A DNA stretch of 64,000 nt. Source: Candidatus Formimonas warabiya (GTDB lineage: Bacteria > Bacillota > Dehalobacteriia > Dehalobacteriales > Dehalobacteriaceae). Positions 61,239-64,000 of the stretch are shown here, piece by piece (the stretch's first letter is position 1; each line of letters begins with the position of its first letter). Both the position numbers and the translations under genes were made by a program. Below the pieces are notes generated by a model. The model was not told the origin of the DNA. It was given only the letters and a program-made list of their open reading frames with translations, and ran no database searches. The stretch spans positions 1,934,903 through 1,998,902 of the forward strand of contig NZ_CP017634.1 of the NCBI RefSeq assembly GCF_002777255.1, given 5' to 3'.

Positions 61239-62027
61239 TCACACATATCGGGAAACATGAATAAAATACCGGCCTTTTTGGGTCGGCCCGGAAAAGGAAT
61301 CCACCACCATCCGTCCTTTTCCCCGGTAGGAGATGGTGTCTCCGGCCTGGATATGAAAAGAGGGATCGGTAGTCACTTTCCAGTTGACGCGGATTCTGCC
61401 CCCTTTAATATCAGGGAGCGTTTTGGTGCGGGAACAACTGAACCCCACCCCTAAAACGGCATCCAGCCGGGGCGACGCCACGGTGGATGTAATTTCTTTT
61501 CTCTCCTGAACCGGTACCGTTAACTGGTGCGGTGAAATTTCTTTTACCCGTACCGAAACACAGTTGACCTTTTCCCAGTTTGCCGTCACATAGCGGGCAA
61601 TGTCCTGATCCAATATCACCTGGCACCCGTTCTCTATTATTAAGATATCTCCAATTTTTTCCCGCCCTATACCTAATCCCAGCAACGCGCCCAAAAAATC
61701 CCGGTGATTTACCTCTTTAAATTTAAAGTTTCCTTCCACCTGCAAAAAAGCAAGCTGAAAGTCAAGAGAAGTCTCCGGGCAGGCGGGAGGAAAAATGATC
61801 AGTCTGGCCCTTTCCGCCCCGTCATAGCCGCCCCATGCGGAAAACAACAGGTCGGGAAGTCCCCGGAGCATCCCTTCTCCCGCCTGACGAAAATAAGGGT
61901 CGAGAAATCCTGTAATTTCCCAACTATTCCGCACATAGGCCCGCTCCCATTGATCCAGCAGGCGAATCATGGCCTGGCGCAATTCTTTGTCCGTGACGTG
62001 GGTAAGACATTTTTCCCGGTCCAGCAT
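61239..62027 (-). CDS. ylmH: YlmH-type S4-domain RNA-binding protein
   Basis: 262 residues. The N-terminal YlmH domain includes LLGLGIGREKIGDILI and the C-terminal S4 RNA-binding domain (about 185-245) has SPRLDAVLGVGFSCSRTKTLPDIKGGRIRVNW. YlmH-family proteins act on stalled ribosomes and are linked to the division cluster. It follows yggT by 11 bp. Confidence 0.92.
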   Translation of the reverse strand: MLDREKCLTHVTDKELRQAMIRLLDQWERAYVRNSWEITGFLDPYFRQAGEGMLRGLPDLLFSAWGGYDGAERARLIIFPPACPETSLDFQLAFLQVEGNFKFKEVNHRDFLGALLGLGIGREKIGDILIIENGCQVILDQDIARYVTANWEKVNCVSVRVKEISPHQLTVPVQERKEITSTVASPRLDAVLGVGFSCSRTKTLPDIKGGRIRVNWKVTTDPSFHIQAGDTISYRGKGRMVVDSFSGPTQKGRYFIHVSRYV

Positions 62028-62038
62028 GCTCTTTTTAC

Positions 62039-62296
62039 CTAATAGAACAGATTCAAAATAACATGCTCAATAAACTGGAGAATCAGGATCGCCAAAAAAG
62101 GGGAAAAATCAATAGGCATGCCCGGTCTCATCGGTATCAAGCGCCGGAAGGGAGCTAGCACAGGCTCGGTAATTTCATAAATAAACTTAATCACGGGGTG
62201 ATAAGGGTCGTGTCTGATCCAGGAAAGCAAAACCCGGATGATAATCAACCAGTTTAATACCTCAAATGCCGTTCGGATGATAAAAACAACCGTCAT
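62039..62296 (-). CDS. yggT: YggT-family membrane protein
   Basis: 85 residues with two hydrophobic helices and the central loop LLSWIRHDPYHPVIKFIYEITEPVLAPFRRLIP, diagnostic of YggT/YlmG. Its ATG overlaps the proC stop (ATGA). A role in division or osmotic shock has been suggested for the family. Confidence 0.93.
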   Translation of the reverse strand: MTVVFIIRTAFEVLNWLIIIRVLLSWIRHDPYHPVIKFIYEITEPVLAPFRRLIPMRPGMPIDFSPFLAILILQFIEHVILNLFY

Positions 62297-63117
62297 TTTT
62301 TCCCTCCTTCTTCTGAACCAAGTTCTTGAGAGCGCTCCGCAGCAGCCATAATGGCATCCATAAAGGCCACCCGCACCCCGGCCCGTTCCAGGACATGAAG
62401 TGCCGCGATGGTGGTCCCCGCGGGGGTGATTACCTTGTCCTTCAAAATGGCCGGATGGGTCTTGGTGCTGTTCACCATGGCCGCCGCTCCCATCACAGTC
62501 TGCACCGCCAAATCCAGAGAAATTTCCCGGGGCAACCCGGCCCGCACCCCGGCGTCACATAAGGCTTCAATCACCAAAAAGATATAGGCCGGACCGCTGC
62601 CGGACAACCCGGTCACCGCATTCATCAGTTTTTCCGGAAGAATATGTACCGCCCCTACTGAACCCATGATATTCAAAGCCAGGTTTTTTTGTTCTTCCGT
62701 GATATTCGCAGAAAAGGCCAGTGCGCTGACCCCTTTCCGAATCAGACAAGGGGTATTGGGCATGGCTCTGATCACACTGACACTCTTGGGAATATACTGA
62801 TATAAGGAATCAATGGAGAATCCGGCCACAATGGAGATCACCAGCTGCCCTTTGGTGAATTTATCTTTCAAGTGCAAAAGCACCTCGCGCACATTCTGCG
62901 GCTTTACCGCCAGAATTACCACATCGCTGGTTTCCACCAGCTCCTCGTTGTCAGAAACAGTAATGATACCATATTTTTCTCTCAGATACGCCAGCCGCTC
63001 CTCTTTGGTGTCACTCGCCCGGAGAGACGCGGGCAAGTACTCGTCGGTCTTCAGCAAACCGCTTATAAAGGCTTCCGCCATGGCGCCGGCGCCCACAAAC
63101 CCGATATTCGAACCCAC
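62293..63117 (-). CDS. proC: pyrroline-5-carboxylate reductase
   Basis: 274 residues from GTG 63117 (GGAGG 7 nt upstream). NAD(P)-binding GFVGAGAMAEAFISGLL, VILAVKPQNV, RAMPNTPCLIRKGVSAL and the C-terminal GSGPAYIFLVIEALCDAGV are conserved P5CR motifs. It makes proline from pyrroline-5-carboxylate. Overlaps yggT by ATGA. Confidence 0.96.
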   Translation of the reverse strand: MGSNIGFVGAGAMAEAFISGLLKTDEYLPASLRASDTKEERLAYLREKYGIITVSDNEELVETSDVVILAVKPQNVREVLLHLKDKFTKGQLVISIVAGFSIDSLYQYIPKSVSVIRAMPNTPCLIRKGVSALAFSANITEEQKNLALNIMGSVGAVHILPEKLMNAVTGLSGSGPAYIFLVIEALCDAGVRAGLPREISLDLAVQTVMGAAAMVNSTKTHPAILKDKVITPAGTTIAALHVLERAGVRVAFMDAIMAAAERSQELGSEEGGKK

Positions 63118-63132
63118 AATATTGCCTCCGCC

Positions 63133-63576
63133 CTACTTTTTTGTCCAGGAAAAGCCTTTAAAAAACGCTTTTTCCCGATCCTCTTCGTTGATTTGCCCTA
63201 CCACATCCACATTGCAGGTGGCAAAAAGGAAGGTGCCGGCCGCTACTTTTTGCACGGAGCCGTCTAAAGCAAATACAGACCCGCTTAAAAAATCCACCAT
63301 CCGTTGTGCCGTGTCTTTATCCGCTTCATCAAAATTGACGATTACCGGTCGCCGTTCTTTAATATTCTGCGCCACAGATTCTACTTCGTCAAAAGATTTG
63401 GCTTTGATCAGCATCATTGTCACCGGCCTTTGCGTAGGAAGGCTTAATAAATTAGCCTTCTTTTGTCTTCTTATTCTGTCCGAGTCCTCCATCTGGGATT
63501 CCAACCGGTCCTCCGTTTCACCGTCTTCCACCTCAAAGCCGATCACACCCATGACTTTGTCAATTATTTTGCTCAC
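63133..63576 (-). CDS. sepF: cell division protein SepF
   Basis: 147 residues from GTG 63576 (AGGAGG 7 nt upstream) with an N-terminal amphipathic region SKIIDKVMGVIGF (membrane-binding), a charged linker, and the SepF domain: VTMMLIKAKSFDEVESVAQNIKERRPVIVNF, RMVDFLSGSVFALDG. It anchors FtsZ to the membrane. The open frame to 63630 lacks a better start. Confidence 0.95.
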   Translation of the reverse strand: MSKIIDKVMGVIGFEVEDGETEDRLESQMEDSDRIRRQKKANLLSLPTQRPVTMMLIKAKSFDEVESVAQNIKERRPVIVNFDEADKDTAQRMVDFLSGSVFALDGSVQKVAAGTFLFATCNVDVVGQINEEDREKAFFKGFSWTKK

Positions 63577-63603
63577 CTTAAGACCTCCTTTTAATAACAA
63601 TGT

Positions 63604-63656
63604 TTGGGGACACACCTCTCTATCAGGCATTTCTATCCGCCGAGGAATGTCCCCAA
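63604..63656. repeat. REP-like inverted repeat between sepF and yggS
   Basis: TTGGGGACA (63604-63612) and TGTCCCCAA (63648-63656) bound a 35-nt insert. GGGGACA/TGTCCCC ends are familiar from REP elements in Clostridia. It is 2 bp from the yggS stop and could also act as its terminator. Confidence 0.5.
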
Positions 63657-63657
63657 T

Positions 63658-64000
63658 TTATATTCTTTTCCCAAATATGGCACTGCCAATACGCACAATA
63701 TTGGCTCCTTCCTCAACGGCTACATGATAATCGTTGGTCATGCCCATGGATAAATATTCCATTTCCACCCCGGGTAAGGCCAAGCGGTGAATCTCATCCC
63801 GCAGGGTCCTCAGTTCCCGAAAAACCGGTCTTACCTCTTCCGCATCTTCCACCAAAGGTCCAATGGTCATCAGTCCCTGAACCCGAAGATGGGGGTAGCG
63901 GGAAATTTCTCTGATAAAATCAATGGTTTCCCGGGGCGCCACGCCAAACTTTGTTTCTTCATCGGCCACATTCACCTGTACCAGAACGGGCATCTCCCGT
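63658..64000 (-). CDS. yggS: YggS-family PLP-binding protein (5' part outside window)
   Basis: The visible 114 codons are the C-terminal half: PVLVQVNVADEETKFGV, GLMTIGPLVED and SMGMTNDYHVAVEEGANIVRIGSAIFG, all standard YggS/PLPBP motifs. The frame runs off the right edge without a stop, and the start is beyond it. It binds pyridoxal phosphate and takes part in vitamin B6 homeostasis. Followed by sepF, the common order. Confidence 0.93.
   Translation of the reverse strand, partial: REMPVLVQVNVADEETKFGVAPRETIDFIREISRYPHLRVQGLMTIGPLVEDAEEVRPVFRELRTLRDEIHRLALPGVEMEYLSMGMTNDYHVAVEEGANIVRIGSAIFGKRI

Overview
The window reads as a chromosomal segment of a monoderm, anaerobic Firmicute of the class Clostridia (Peptococcaceae-like). 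The basis is Shine-Dalgarno-rich gene starts, a T-box upstream of ileS, the sepF-proC-yggT-ylmH block, SLH-type cell-wall anchoring, UPF0210/ACT genes, XRE-cupin regulators and a mycofactocin locus. Most genes are on the minus strand. No tRNA, rRNA, CRISPR array or insertion sequence was recognised. The assignment to a lineage is inference from gene content.

Region 1 (1-19.8 kb, minus strand) is one long co-directional run. From its probable promoter at 19.8 kb it encodes a THEP1-like NTPase, a SAM methyltransferase, a complete ECF transporter (S, A, A', T), a membrane-anchored protein with a sulfite-oxidase-like (SUOX-like) domain, a second exported protein with two such domains, a MotA/TolQ/ExbB channel subunit with a DUF2149 (ExbD-like) partner, an SLH-anchored protein, a dockerin-bearing phosphoesterase, a cohesin-plus-dockerin protein, and a giant surface protein that leaves the window. 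Its promoter carries a ModE-type box matching the one over the modA promoter. I infer a molybdenum/tungsten-responsive surface capture and uptake system, which is the strongest candidate here for an undescribed system.

Region 2 (20.0-23.4 kb, plus strand) is modA, a single-domain ModE-like regulator, modB and modC. A separate NCS1 permease follows on the minus strand (23.5-24.8 kb).

Region 3 (25.0-36.5 kb, minus strand) is a mycofactocin operon in the order NDMA-type alcohol dehydrogenase, mftA (35 codons), two OYE/FadH-type oxidoreductases, ETF alpha, FixC-like, FixX-like, ETF beta, mftB, mftC, mftF. Peptide-cofactor synthesis, an alcohol dehydrogenase and an ETF/FixCX electron path to quinone sit together. 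mftE and mftD are not in the window. A soluble chemoreceptor-like gene lies upstream and shares a promoter module of about 70 bp with the dehydrogenase.

Region 4 (38.0-43.7 kb) holds an XRE-cupin regulator, an APC amino-acid permease, a class III aminotransferase, a nitroreductase and a DUF998 membrane protein. Region 5 (43.8-54.9 kb) is AT-rich and probably acquired. It has a Big_2-repeat secreted protein, an orphan toxin/immunity cassette, and a 2488-residue RHS/YD-repeat polymorphic toxin with its immunity gene and a stalk of 735-bp near-identical repeats.

Region 6 (55.2-64 kb) is housekeeping: a paralogous XRE-cupin regulator, UPF0210, an ACT protein, ileS with its T-box, DUF167, ylmH, yggT, proC, sepF and partial yggS.
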